Notes: generated by a model from the sequence alone, not told the origin. Shown: positions 49,010 through 61,037, counted from the stretch's first letter. The stretch is 64,000 nucleotides of DNA from Nymphaea colorata (GCF_008831285.2 NC_045144.1:15051858-15115857); one strand, 5' to 3'. A program made the numbers and translations.

Positions 49010-51112
49010 TCTTTCTGATCTGTTCGTGTGACGCCCTTTTCAAAGTAAAAACTTGTATATTTTATTCTTGTATGAATTGCACGGTATCAGGACACAGGAG
49101 CCCACCTATCCATTATAACTGGAACTTAATTATATTAGATTTGTCCGTCAGAGAGGAAGCCACAACTCCTCTGCGAATTAATTAATAGCAGATTCTTGCA
49201 ACAGCATCAGGTGCGTGATCGGTACGTATTTGTTCATTTCTAGCAGAAATATCTTCTGGTATCGAAACGAGTTCTTGGTGCCGCCCACAGCAATCGCACA
49301 TGTCGGCATATCATTTCATCGAGGCCGGAGGCAATTCTGTGGGCCTTACAGAAACTTGCTGCTGTACGTTAATATTTTGGCACACATACACATAATTCCG
49401 AATCGAATCGATTCAACTGATTTAACTTTATGAATCTTTTTCTTAACTACTTTGATTTCGAAACTAATTTTAATAAAATCTGTTGGTAATCGATTGGGTC
49501 CAGAAACTCGTTCAGTTTTGATGGTATCAAACCAATTAACTTGCTCTTCACAAACCCATGTTAATTAAATAAAATAATAATAGTAATCATAATAATAATA
49601 AATTAGTCCTTACAAACATTATTGGCTCTGTCTTACAGCTTTTGAAAGAACTCAGTTCTGCTGCCGATTCTAGCGACATGGATCCATCTGTTTCCATGAA
49701 GACCAAGTGCGCACCAGGTTTTGCATGGTAGGTAGTTCTCGATAATTGAAGTGAGTGTGAAATATGAAGTTAGGAGACGTTTAGTTACTTTGACAGTATA
49801 GGTGAAGCGTTGGTCTTAAGTTAGAGAGAGAGAAGGGGGGAGGGGGCGGAGAAGCCTTAGTTAATGCCCACAAAACTTAAATGGAAGACGGGCCACGCTA
49901 AGCCCCTTGTTCCAGCTGAGAGGTGGTGGATGGTGCACCAACCCATATATGCGGTTAGGTGCACCAACCCCATATGCGACAAACGGAGGGAGACATTTTA
50001 GCAATTTTTTAAAAAGAATGTTTTTTTTAATTTTTTTTAATTTTTTTAATTTTTTAAATTTTTTAAATTTTTTTATTTTCATTTTTTTCTTCACAAAATG
50101 TTTTCTTCTTCTGTGTAAAATGGATGTGTTTTCTTTATAACCATACTGGTGGTGTGACACATATAACCAGGTTCGAGGGAATAATTTGATATCTAACTAT
50201 TTGGAGTCTCTCATATCTTAAAGGTAGTTCCAGATATTTCTAGTAGCTCTCTGATGTGGTACCGTAACTAATATTGAATCTTCCAAGCACTCTATCAGCA
50301 ATGAGTTCAAACATGACAAACTTCCATCGAGCAGTGTAGAATTATTTCAATGAGTTCAAGTAAAATTTGAATATTGAATTTCCTTTATGATGTAAAAGAA
50401 TATTGTCAATAAGCATCACTCCTGGTGAAGTTAAGCACAAGCAAATCAAATGCTTGATCATCTTTTGATGTGATCAATACCTGAATTCCTTACTGCCATA
50501 GCATTGCGCATGATAGGGTTCTTCAATTATGTGGGACTCGTGTAAAGAAAAATCATAAACATACTAAAAATAAGCTGCCATGAATTGATTTCTGCATCAA
50601 AAATTACTCTTTCATTCCCTTTAAATGCCATAAAGTGACAGTAAACTTGATGCACTGGTCATAAAATCTTATGACTCCGTCCGAAACCACCCTTGAATTG
50701 GTCTTAAACCATACCATTTGAATTGGGGTTGTAAACATGGTTGTAAAATCTTTATGTGCATGTATCCTTAAGCTTTGAACGTTAGGTCACAGCACCGGCA
50801 GCATTGTGGCCTAACTCAAGAAGAAAAGTATATATTTGTGGCAATGATTCCGGCCGGATGCCATCCAGCTACCAACATGGAATGTTAGTACAGTAGATCA
50901 CTCGGACTATAATTTAACAGCATTAGACTGACCACGCAAAAACACTTTTGCCTCCTTATTGTGACGAAAGCACGTGGAGGATGACTGGGAATTTCAAAGG
51001 TGTTGAAAAGAGAAGCTGGTTTGTACAACATGCATACGTTCATGCGCATGACACGTACTTGTACATGTGAATTGTACATGTGAATCAAATTCTAACTTCT
51101 GCCACTTGATGT
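49010..51112 (+). repeat. Beta sub-block of unit B, left part
   Basis: Matches 25070-27320. The conserved segment (GCAGAAATATCTTCTGG, GGTGCCGCCCACAGCAATCG) is at 49243-49300. The sub-block is broken at CACTTGATG by the copia insertion and continues at 56034 with GATGCATGCCC. Confidence 0.78.
49930..50175 (-). mobile_element. Dispersed element 'CTGGTTATAT', copy 8 (minus)
   Basis: Counterpart of 26085-26300. On the minus strand: AACCTGGTTATATGTGTCAC, CACCAGTATGGTTATAAAG, the A-rich middle, an ATTCTTTTTAAAAAATTGC block and a GCATATGGGGTTGGTGCACC end. Confidence 0.65.
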
Positions 51113-51481
51113 TGTAAGAAATCAAAATGAAGAAATAATTAAAGGGACATAAATTTTTAAAGTGATTCAGCTAATAGGCCTACGTCCACTACTCTATCAT
51201 TTCTTGCTTGTCTTTCTTTGGTGGAGAGGCTCATTTATATAGAGGAGTTACATAAGGGGTCTCTAGTTCCCAAGAGACATGACTTTTCATCTTTCAACAT
51301 ACATGACTTTTCATCCCTCAAGAGACATGACTTTTCATCTCTCAAGAGACATGTCTTTTCATTTTTTAAGAGACATGACTTTTCATCTTCCAACAGACAT
51401 GACTTTTCATCTCTCAAGAGATATGACTTTTCATCTCCCAAGTAATACACATTGAGAGCCTTCTTGGTGTTTCTGTTAACA
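51113..51481 (-). repeat. 3' LTR of the copia element
   Basis: 369 bp; on the minus strand it begins TGTTAACAGAAACACC and ends GATTTCTTACA (TG...CA). The centre is a 24-bp tandem repeat, about seven units of CAAGAGACATGACTTTTCAT plus four bases, so both strands stay open across it. It is matched by the other LTR at 55665-56033. Confidence 0.95.
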
Positions 51482-51490
51482 TCCCCCGCA
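51482..51490 (-). other. Polypurine tract of the copia element
   Basis: The minus strand reads TGCGGGGGA immediately before the 3' LTR, where second-strand synthesis would be primed. Confidence 0.75.
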
Positions 51491-54219
51491 AGCTCAATGC
51501 TCCAACTATGAGATTGAGCTTGTTAATTATTTGATAATGGTGTTGCTTACTAAGTGGCTTAGTTAAAATATCAGCAACCTAATCTTTGGAAGAGAAGTAC
51601 TGAATTTTCAAATCTCCTTTAGCCAATTTTTCTCGAACAAAATGAAGGTCAATCTCTATGTGTTTGCTGCGACTATGATACACAGGATGAGCTGCAAGAT
51701 AGGTTGCGCCGATGTTGTCGCACTATAATATGGGAGGTTGTGATTGATCAACACAAAGTTCTTTTAATAAAAATTGTAACCACATGATTTCAGCAGTAGT
51801 ATTGGCAATGGATCGATACTCTGCTAGAACGAGAGACAACTGACTGCTTTTTAGCACTCCATGAAACTAGATTGGATCCAATAAATACTGCATATCCACC
51901 TGTAGAGCGTCTATCATCAAGACATCCTGCCTAATCTGCATCACTGTAAACATTAATATTTAAAACTGAACTAGGTCTAATAACAAAGCCATAATCAATA
52001 GTGTGCTTCAAATATCTTAGGATTCTCTTTGCGGCATCCCAATGGGCATCAGTAGGATGATGCATGTATTGACAAACTTTGTTGACAGCATAAGAGATGT
52101 CTGGACGAGTCACAGTAGAGTATTGAAGAGCGCCAACAATGCTGCGATAAAGAGTTGGATCATAAAAATTTGATCCAGTTTGAGCAGATAAAGGAGGAGA
52201 GCATGCCATGGGAGTTGAAACTCCCTTAGCTTCAAGCATATTTGTTCTTTTGAGAAGCTCGAATATGTACTTCCTTTGAGACAATATTAACTTATTGTCA
52301 ATTCTTTTTGCTTCTATGCCCAAAAAGAAATGAAGCTCACCCAAATCTTTAATGACAAACTCACTTTTGAATTGACAAATAATTTTATAAATATATTCTG
52401 GTGAGCTTCCTGTTATGATCATGTCATCCACGTATACCAAAACATATAGAAGTATTTCTCTTTTTCTCAAAATAAAAGAGATGAATCTGTTTGAGCCCCT
52501 TTAAAACCAAGATTTTGGAGGAATAGACTAAGATGGGCAAACCACGTCGTAGGAGCCTGTTTTAAACCATATAAAGCACGTTCAAGCTTGCATACATGAT
52601 TTGGAAAAGAATGATTTTGAAATCCGGGTGGTTGAGCCATATAAACTTCTTCTGAAATAGATCCATATAGAAATGCATTTTGAATATCCAGCTGATGTAT
52701 TTTTCATTTGTGACTAATAGAAATAGTCAATACTGTCCGAATTGTAGTAGGCTTCACAACAGGGCTGAAGATTTCAGTATAGTCAATTCCTTCTTTTTGA
52801 CTATATCCCTTGGCGACGACTAACCTTGTATCTTTCCAATGATCCATCTGCCTTTCGCTTGATTTTGAACGCCCATTTACATCCTACAATGTGTTTGGCT
52901 TCTTTCTTTGGAACAAGTTTCCAAGTATTGTTTCGAATAAGAGCATCATGTTCTTCTTGCATGGCCTTCCTCCAATTTTCATCTTCATATGCTTCCTTGA
53001 AACTTGAGGGTTCTTTGTCTTCAAGAAGAGTGGAGACAAGAGCTCTTGGAAGAGAGTGTTTGCTAAAAAAATATGTATAGAACTTATTGTATTTAGAATT
53101 AGGTTTGAAGATTCCCACTTGAGATCTAGTAGTCATAGGATGGACTCGTTCTTGATTTGGTTCATTTTCATTGGATTGGGTAGGCTCCTCATTTTAAAGA
53201 GTTTCAGGTTGAGATTCACTATTTGTTTCAGACTGAAGTAAGGGTTCATCTGAAGTTATAGTAGATGATGGTATTGTAGGGTTTGAGAACTGATATTCAT
53301 GAGGGGAGGTTAAAATTATAGCTTGGTTTTGAGTTTCTAGATCTTGAGTTCTAGTTTCTTGAGTATCAATAAAAGGAAATTTTTTCTCATTAAATTGGAC
53401 ATGTCTCGAAATATAGATTTTACGGGTTCGTACACCCAAACAATAATATCCTTTATGTTGAGGAGCATAACCTAAGAAAACACATCTTTCAGAACGGTAA
53501 TCTAATTTATTTTTCTGATAAGCTCTTAAACAAGGAAAGCATTCACATCCAAAGATTTTGAGGAAGCCATAGTCAGGTTTCTCTTTGAACAATTTTTTCA
53601 AAGGAGAAGCAAAATCAATAATCTTAGTTGGCATTCGGTTAATCAAATATACAGCAGTACAAAAAGCATAGGACCAAAAGTTCTTGGGTTACCTTCTGCC
53701 ATTAGAGATAAACCTGTTTCAACAATATGTTTATGTCTCCTTTCAGCTGCTCCATTTTGTTCAGGGGTATGAGGACATGATATTCTATGTCCAATTCCAT
53801 TATCGACAAGATATGATTAAAGCCCTTGAAATTCTCCTCCCCAATCTGAGTGAAAATATTTTATCTTGTGCCCAGTGAGATTTTTAGAAAGTGCCTTGGA
53901 ATCTTTAAAAACATGACTGACATCTGATTTTTTTTTTCATCAAATAAATCCAAGTATATCTTGAAAAGGCATCCATAAAAATCACATAGTACTTAAAACC
54001 ATTCACACTCTCCACTGGGACTGGACCCCATACATCATAATAAATGAGTTCAAGCGAACGTTTCACCTTACTTGAAATAGCATTAAATGGAAGTTTATGA
54101 CTCTTAGCCTTTTGACAAGCTTCACACAAATAATTTAAACAATCATCATAATAAGACAAATCACACTTGTTCAAAACCTTCTTAACAATGAAAAATGAAG
54201 GGTGACCAAGTCTTTTGTG
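51491..54219 (-). pseudogene. Copia pol remnant: integrase, reverse transcriptase, RNase H
   Basis: Minus strand. Pre-integrase and core start CEACQKAKSHKLPF, YYDVWGPVPVES and FMDAFSRYTWIYLM (53930-54174); a slip in an A run near 53930 breaks the frame. Further core HSDWGGEFQG (about 53850) and PEQNGAAERR (about 53760) follow, then FGCECFPCLR (53550). Reverse transcriptase: WRKAMQEEHDALIRNNTW (about 52960) and GCKWAFKIK (52880), a second frame break near 52830, then YGLKQAP (52560) and the catalytic VYVDDMIITG (52420-52440). PDISYAVNKVCQYMHHPTDA (about 52060) and RILRYLKHT lead into RNase H, ending [19 protein letters not shown] (51640) and VADILTKPLS (51560). In-frame stops occur near 51953, 51725 and 51585, among others. 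It is non-functional; copia pol makes the element's DNA copy and inserts it. Confidence 0.9.
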
Positions 54220-55584
54220 TCACTGCCCAATAGTATGTCTTTCTCCAAGTTGTGCTTCCTTTTTTCTGCTACTAAGGTCTATCTTATATAGCCCATCACT
54301 GTTCGTTCTTTGATGAAGAATTTTTCTCGTTCCCTGCTGCTTAACATAGCACATATTAGGATGAAACTCAAAATAGACTCCATTATCCTTAGAAAAACGT
54401 TGTACAGATAACAAGTTTCTTGTTATTTTGGGCACATGAGGGAGATCATTTAAAACTAAATTTTGAGATGTCTTTGAAGAACCAATATGAAAAATTCTCA
54501 AACCTGATCCATCTCCGATTTTTACTGCATCTCCACCTTTGTATTTGGCATGAATGGACAAATTATTGATATCATTGGTGATGTGATGAGTCGCACCGGA
54601 GTCAGGATACCAATTGTCATCTCCAATGTCTTGATTCAGAGTGCTAGAAGAAACTGCATGATATGCTTGAGGAGGCGTTGTCTCTTTTTCTTTAAGCAAG
54701 TTAGTATATGACCAACAAAACTTTGCAATATGACCAACTTTTTCACATATTTGGCACACAAAACGATCACCTTTATATTGATCACTTTTCCGGACTCCTC
54801 CTCTAGATTGATAGTTGTTTCTACCACGACCTCTGTAGTTGGTTTGCTTGTTGTAAACTTGTTTTGAGGCAATATTCACAGCCGGCATAATAGATTCAAA
54901 AGTTTGAGAATCATCTTCTTTTAAGTTGGCTTCTTGTATGAGAAGAAGCCCATGAAGTTCGTTCAAAGAGACAGGGTCCTTTCGAGTTTCCATACTGACT
55001 TTAAAAGCAAGATATTCACTTGACAATCCTCTAAGAATTTGAAGAACAAGATCATCTTCATCAACAGGTTTGGATGCAATGGCTAATTGATGAGCAATAG
55101 ATTTTGCTTTGTTTATATAAACATCCATAGAACTAGACCCCTTTTTCAAATCTTGAAACTGTGATTTTAACTGCATTATTCGAGCCCTAGATTGAGTGAC
55201 ATATGACTGCCTAAGAGCGCTCCAAACCTCTAGAGAGGTTTTTAAACCAATAATTTGGGTATGTATTGCTTCAGATAGAGAGGACTTAATCCAACTCAAA
55301 AGTAGTTGATCATTTCTCAACCATTCAATATATTTTGAACTAATTTCAGTTGTTCCACTTCTAAACATTGATGGAGCAGGTTTGCTTCCATCAACATATC
55401 TCATAAAACCAAATGAGATCAAAATTGAAGTGAATTGAGATTCTCAAATAAGATAATTTTCAGCATTTAACTTGATGGTGAGGAAATGCTGTAAATTGCT
55501 TGGGCACTGAAGAGGAGAAGCAAGAAAATTCATACCCATATCAGAGTTGACTCCTGTATTTGATGATGCTTCTTGATTTGCCAT
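54220..55584 (-). pseudogene. Copia gag-protease region, broken by an early stop
   Basis: The likely start is the ATG at 55584-55582 (MANQEASSNTGVNSDMG). Codon 47 is TGA (55446-55444), after which the frame runs open to 54220. The open part has a copia gag domain (SWIKSSLSEAIHTQIIGLKT, VWSALRQSYVTQSRARIMQL), a zinc knuckle CQICEKVGHIAKFC (CX2CX4HX4C, about 54720-54760) and an aspartic protease site DSGATHH (about 54590). It ends at a second TGA at 54219-54217 in front of HKRLGHPS, the usual start of the pre-integrase zinc region. Both TGA codons sit where the family normally has tryptophan. Gag packages the RNA; the protease cuts the polyprotein. Confidence 0.92.
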
Positions 55585-55651
55585 GAGAATGAAACGCGGC
55601 AACACAAGATGTAATCTTTAGGATCTAGCAGCAACACTAACAAGGACCAGT

Positions 55652-55664
55652 GGTTCTGATACCA
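55652..55664 (-). other. Primer-binding site of the copia element
   Basis: The minus strand reads TGGTATCAGAACC directly after the 5' LTR end. It matches the plant copia primer-binding site for initiator methionine tRNA except for the third-last base or so. Confidence 0.85.
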
Positions 55665-56033
55665 TGTAAGAAATCAAAATGAAGAAATAATTAAAGGGAC
55701 ATAAATTTTTAAAGTGATTCAGCCAATAGGCCTACGTCCACTACTTTATCATTTCTTGCTTGCCTTCTTTTGGTGGAGAGGCTCATTTATATAGAGGAGT
55801 TACATAAAGGGTCTCTAGTTCCCAAGAGACATGACTTTTCATCTTTCAATATACATGACTTTTCATCCCTCAAGAGACATTACTTTTCATCTCTCAAGAG
55901 ACATGTCTTTTCATTTTTTAAGAGACATGACTTTTCATCTTCCAACAGACATGACTTTTCATCTCTCAAGAGATATGACTTTTCATCTCCCAAGTAATAC
56001 ACATTGAGAGCCTTCTTAGTGTTTCTGTTAACA
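55665..56033 (-). repeat. 5' LTR of the copia element
   Basis: 369 bp, same length as 51113-51481, with about nine differences, clustered in the CTTGTCTTTCTT / CTTGCCTTCTTT region and single sites elsewhere. It carries the same 24-bp tandem repeat. Confidence 0.95.
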
Positions 56034-57076
56034 GATGCATGCCCTAACCCAGTTCTCATGAAGTGGGCATCTTGGTTTGTGAACAAGCAGGAGAAGGACC
56101 ATTAGGTAGCCTGGAAGCGAAAGGTTTCTCAACCTCAAAATCAAAAGAAAAAAAAAAGTTCAAATTGAACTTTAATTTAACAGAAATCAGTAGTAGCATA
56201 AATAACCAGGCTAGTTATATGCACCATCCTACACACTATTTTAGTGTGTTGGGTTTAAAATAACTAGAATGCCCTTTGTTAGGAGGCTTCATCCTTATTA
56301 TTCTTGTTCACCTACTTTCTAACCCGCTGCTAAAGGAGCATTAGTGCTTGCCGCATCATTTACGCTGCCTTGTTTTTCTGGCTGAGAAAGGTGAGCATAT
56401 ATATCTAGGCCGGCCACGGACTCTCGTCCTTTAAAAGTACCTCTATGCTCAAATGAGCAGCCCCAACTACACAAGGCAGTCCATCATGTGTAGACAAAAG
56501 ACGACTGTGAAAACGTAAATGGACTGCTTGGGATGCTCTAGGAATGGCAGAACTATGGTCGCGGCCATGCCAAACTAAAGACTGTTAATGGTTAGATCAG
56601 CATTGAGTTTCGATTTGATCGAGTGGTGACGCAACCAATATGCACCACCACCACGGCAGTTGGGGTATTTTAGAAATTTTATTAAAGAATTATATTTTTT
56701 ATATTTTTAACTTTTTTCATATTCTTTTTATTCTATAAAAGTCTCTCTTTTTTTTAATTTTACTGAATCGAAAGTTCTTTGGTCATTGCATATCCATGTC
56801 TACAAGTTTTTGTGTATAAGTAACAATTTATGTAGTTCACACCTCCCAAAGTAACAATTTATGTAGTCCACTCCTCCCCTCGCCCTTGAAGTCATATATG
56901 ATGGTCAATCTTGATTTCCTATAAGTGGCAATAAGCTGCAGGCTGGCTGCTCACTGCTATCCATAAAAGATGCATAGGACTTGGGTCAATAGAAGGACCA
57001 TGTTAGTACTAATGTTGCACTACACTTCAACTTGTGCCTTACTACATTCCCTTTTATTAAAGGGGAGAGTGCCCAT
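56034..57076 (+). repeat. Beta sub-block of unit B, right part
   Basis: Continues 27320-28450 of unit A after the copia insertion, from GATGCATGCCCTAACCC to the GGGGAGAGTGCCCATGCC end. I see no gene. Confidence 0.78.
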
Positions 57077-57124
57077 GCCATTCGAACTAGGGATTGCTGT
57101 GCCATTAGAACTAGGGATTGCTGG
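57077..57124 (+). repeat. 24-bp tandem duplication at the end of unit B
   Basis: Two adjacent units, GCCATTCGAACTAGGGATTG and GCCATTAGAACTAGGGATTG plus CTGT/CTGG. Unit A has a single unit (near 28437-28460), and A/B homology ends here. Confidence 0.85.
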
Positions 57125-57419
57125 CTTGCTAGCCATTAATCTAAAAATTTGTTCACTATTAGGAACAGTTTGTTAGTGTTTCATGAATCTGCCCCTATCT
57201 TTCTAGCAGCTTACCACTTACATGAATAGTTTGCATTTGTTTCAGATCTGAAAGAGCCTTTGCCCTTGACTGTAACAAAAACAACAAAATTTGAGAACCA
57301 TGTACAACAATTTCTTCTATCAAAAGAAACAATTAGGCAATTCTGGAAAATATTAGAGAAACAAACTATTTCACAATGAGGTGCAATACATGAAATTACA
57401 GGGAGATCAACCGTGCTTA

Positions 57420-57933
57420 TATTCTACTTCAATTTGGACTGCAAGAAACGTCAGATTGTTTCAGTAAATTGTTATCTAATAAGCTCCCAAGAACATGAGT
57501 AATTGATGGCCCATCGCTCATAATAATAAGTATACCGCTCCAATGATTTTTTGCCATTTCTCGTCTTTTTCAGCCTCATCATACTGAAGGTTGTCAAAAG
57601 AGGATAGGTTCGAATTGGGCTCTTGATTCATGCCAAAAAGTACCTATTTATTGGATAAGTTGCAGTAGAAAACTAGAAAAGAAACCAGTGAACTATGATA
57701 AGCAAAACCATGCAACAATAGTTCTAGATCTTAGAGGTAGTTATCATAACAAGAACATGCCGAAAATTTCTGCTGGGATGCCTGGAACGTCAATGTCACC
57801 AACTCTTTTGGGTAATACATCATGGCTATCTTAAAATTTATTAAAGCTGCCTGACGTGAAGACAAGTGAAAGGCTTGTACTCAAAAACATAAAACTATCC
57901 CGTACCAGGTTCAATAAAATCTGTGAAGTTCAT

Positions 57934-58000
<67 letters not shown>

Positions 58001-59400
58001 AGTCATTGACAGCAGAAGTGACATCTTTTAGGTCACTATTGGCTAAACTAAAGAACTGCATGTGAAGAAACTGAAAACAAGACAGAAAAGGAGAAAAGGC
58101 CCTTCTAAATATCCAAAGCCTGTGGATAAAATAAAGCCAGAACAGCAATGAAAAACAAAAGTAATGCTCTGCAAGGAAGGCCAGTTAATTTGAGGATCTC
58201 ACCTGCCTAAAGTTCAGAACTCTCTCGTATATTATGGTAATCTCCATAGTCTGACATAATGTGATGATTGAAGTGAGTGCACACAAGTGCTAACTCATAC
58301 ATAGGGATACCGAATTTCATAAACTCACATAACTATTAATATTTCATTTTAAAAAAGCTACCACAAAAACCCATGCAAGAAATGCTGTTGCTATGATTTC
58401 TACAATCCCTCAAAGTATGCCTATGGTCATGTCTAAGGATACTATGATTTGGTTGTTCATCTTTGGTTGTGTCCCTCTACAGTTACTTGATCCAGCTTAA
58501 CATCTAAATGAAGTACATGAACATTTTAGAGCATCCTGCTGTGCATCTGTTATGTGTCTTTCAAAACCATTAGTACCGATTAAAATTTATTGATAAAATA
58601 ATAGTAAATGCATAATAAGTTAGTTAATCAACAGAAACATAACTGCAAACTCCAAAACAGAGGTTATATAGCCTTAAAAAAATGAAAGATAACCACAAGA
58701 AGTTGTCATAAATTTAATACCAGACATTTATTTAAGCACTACAATATGAAAACTTGCAATTTTCTGCAATGTTTACCTTCATCTACACTATTTAAGTATA
58801 CTATGTTCTGTATAATATTAAACAATAATTACTTCATTCAGAATCTTACAGCATATTAGTATGCCTTTAGGTATTATAGCCCAGGTGAAAACCAGGATTC
58901 CTGCTTACCTGGGCACCTAGGTGGGAGCCTGGGCATGCTCTTGGTTACAAAAGTAGAAGCTATGTTCTAGGCAATATTTCAACTGGGTTAGCTACAAAAA
59001 GTAGAAGCTACAAAAGCTGTTCTTTAGAAATGAAATGGTTCTATTAGGCCAGTTTTTTGGCCTGTTATCCAAACAGACTCTCGAATCTGTAGCACTGGTG
59101 AGCAGATGCATTAGCTATGACTTGCGACTTTGTGATAATTTAATATTTGGCTCTTCATTCTAACACGAGAATAGTGCAGAATTTAGCACAGTGCTAGGAT
59201 TTGTTTGCTGCTTCTTGTCAAAATTGCCAAGCTTTTCTCTACATGTTCGATAATTTCAGCTCTCTTCAATTCATTGTCTTTGCTTTTTAAATTACTCAAT
59301 TCTGTTGCCTTGGCAGCGTTGTTCAGAAGGTACGAGATATTACAATGAACATGCAGATGTAATAGACCATATTTAGGAAGGGAAGCCTTACTCACAGGTG
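57420..59400 (-). other. Exon-like pieces of an unidentified minus-strand gene
   Basis: Four short stretches look coding on the minus strand. LSNLKSKDNELKRAEIIEHV (59180-59300) is charged and helical. SLANSDLKDVTSAVNDC (about 58000-58060) follows a CATGCAG acceptor and runs into a TA microsatellite. VGDIDVPGIPAEIFG (about 57760-57810) lies downstream. MNQEPNSNLSSFDNLQYDEA then EKDEKWQKIIGA is followed by GTATAC, a possible donor (57540-57640). They do not form one frame without introns. I recognise no family and cannot join them with confidence; they may be chance. Confidence 0.22.
57936..57997. repeat. (TA)n microsatellite
   Basis: About 62 bases of TA. Open frames across it (YIYIYI) are artefacts. 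Confidence 0.95.
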
Positions 59401-60588
59401 TTACCCACTACAATGTACAAGCCAATTTCTTTGCATGACAAATAACAGCTATGAGCAGTGAGCAGGAGACTCGGTTTCTTGGAGATTATTCAGCCGATCA
59501 TTGAAACCACAGTTAAAAGTTACTGAATCCAACGTTCGTTGAGACCTTTAATTACATAGACACACACGTGATCATTCCACAACCAAGCATCGACATTATA
59601 GCTGTAACCCATTTGCTACAACCGATTACACTGGATGACAAGAACATGCAAGGGAGCACAGGTCAAACGATTCTGTTTTCTGTGTGAAAATTGTCAGTGT
59701 AATTTTATTGAATTTTTATCTTTGTTCGGACAGCTCTAAAGCTTCTTATTCATCAATGTCAGTGTGTCAGTTGCACAAGAGTCCAGATCAACAGGAAATC
59801 TTTCCTGTTAGGTACCGATAGTCGAGAGACAGGTTGAACAGGGCATGATAAACGCGCATCTCGTGCCCATATACATTGATAGATAATCCATAGAAAGAAA
59901 AAAAAAATCTTCCGAGAGAGAGAAAGAGAGAGAGCTTACTTGGGTCGTGAAAGAGAGCGGCAGTCTAGCAAAGCATATCTTCACCCATGTTTTTTTCTTT
60001 CTCGATTCATTAATGGCTCAAGCTCCAACTTCTGGTTATGGTTGAGTGCTTGGGTACTCTCAGTCCACACTTACGGGTTGTTGGGATTTTGGTTTGGACT
60101 TGATTGAATCTGGAGTGGGCTGTCTAAACTAAAATTTCGCATCCAAACAAGGATATGTGAGACCCTAAATCGAGCTTTGAGGTTGTTGGCCATGGCTAGG
60201 GCTCGAACCATGAGAAGACTATGGTTTTGACCTAGCTAAAATTCAAACAGGGGTGCTGTTTGGAGCCGATCGTATGATTGGACGAAACGTTATGTTTTAG
60301 ATCTAACCCAAGAGTAAACTCAGGTCAGGTCCCGAGGAAATGGCTAAGGACCACCCGGACTCGGCTCCAATGGGAAGCCGAACCGGGCCCTTGTCCACAA
60401 ATCAGACACTTCCCTGCAGGAACCGGTCCGTAAGTGAACCGGTTCGTATTTGAAGGACACACAATCAGAAGCGCGCTGGCGTGAACTGCACATTTCTTGC
60501 CTCAAGATTATTCAGATATAAATTATTGTTTAATGCTGCGCAGTATTTTATGGGGTACAAATGGAAACATTATTCTCACACATGGAAT
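59401..60588. other. No gene recognised
   Basis: Unique sequence outside the duplicated units. It has a short GA run (59910-59934) and, at 60050-60480, GC-richer sequence with phrases such as GAACCGGTCCG and GAACCGGTTCG (60421-60448). I see no coding sequence or RNA gene. Confidence 0.5.
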
Positions 60589-61037
60589 GCCGGCTTGACA
60601 CGACAACGAGTCGAGCCAGCTCGGGCTCGACTCGAACTCGCCCGGTTAAACTCGGCTCGAGCTCGACTCGTTTATAAACGAGTCGAGTTCGAGCTTACAA
60701 TGAAACTCGAATGAGTAAACGAGTCGAGTTCGAGTTTTAAGAACTCGACTCGTTTATACTCGACTCGACTCGTTTATACTCGACGAGTAAACAAATTTCA
60801 TCCCACGTCATGAAATTTACTAGATATTTTAAAAAGAAGGATCATATTTTATTTAGACGAGCTAATCGAGTTAATCGAGTCGAGCTCGAGCTCGACTTTA
60901 TTTAATCGAGTCGAGCTCGAGCTTGTGTTAGGTAGCTCGACTCGAGTTCGAGTCGAGTTCGAGCTCGAGCTCGTTGAGTCGAGTCGAGCTCGAGCTGGGC
61001 AAGCTCGAGCTCGACTCCGCTCGTGTGCAGCCCTAGC
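60589..61037. mobile_element. Palindrome-rich element built of GAGCTCGA / GAGTCGAG words
   Basis: About 450 bp made almost wholly of CGAGTCGAGTTCGAGC-like words in both orientations, flanking a short AT-rich centre (60790-60860). The ends resemble each other as inverted repeats: left GGCTTGACACGACAACGAGT, right on the other strand GGGCTGCACACGAGCGGAGT. The GGGCTGCACACGAGC type of end with subterminal GAGCTCGA repeats is typical of plant hAT-like non-autonomous elements, from my knowledge of such sequences. No clear target-site duplication. Open frames here (serine-, arginine-rich) are artefacts of the repeat. Confidence 0.7.

Larger units (their letters stand above)
51113..56033 (-). mobile_element. 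Ty1/copia LTR retrotransposon, full length but dead
   Basis: 4921 bp in minus orientation, with two 369-bp LTRs, primer-binding site, gag/protease, integrase, reverse transcriptase, RNase H and polypurine tract in copia order (integrase before reverse transcriptase). It is inserted in the beta sub-block of unit B: unit A keeps the empty site CACTTGATGCATGCCC near 27315. Flanks are GATGT on the left and GATGC on the right, a 5-bp target-site duplication with one change. The LTRs differ at about 9 of 369 sites by my count. Coding is broken by several stops, many of them TGG or CAG turned to a stop by a transition, and by at least two frameshifts. Confidence 0.95.

Noticed and set aside
51235-51450. 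Open frames of 71-75 codons with repeated KRHDFSS / DEKSCLL peptides in both LTRs
   Set aside because: They arise from a 24-bp tandem repeat whose period is a multiple of three. Both strands are open, which signals a repeat rather than a gene.
51235-56000. CRISPR-like regular repeats
   Set aside because: The 24-bp LTR repeats are contiguous without unique spacers, in a plant retrotransposon.
57600-57625. GGTTCGAATTG resembling a tRNA B box
   Set aside because: No A box at the right distance and no cloverleaf stems in the neighbouring 80 bases. No tRNA or rRNA gene was found in the window.
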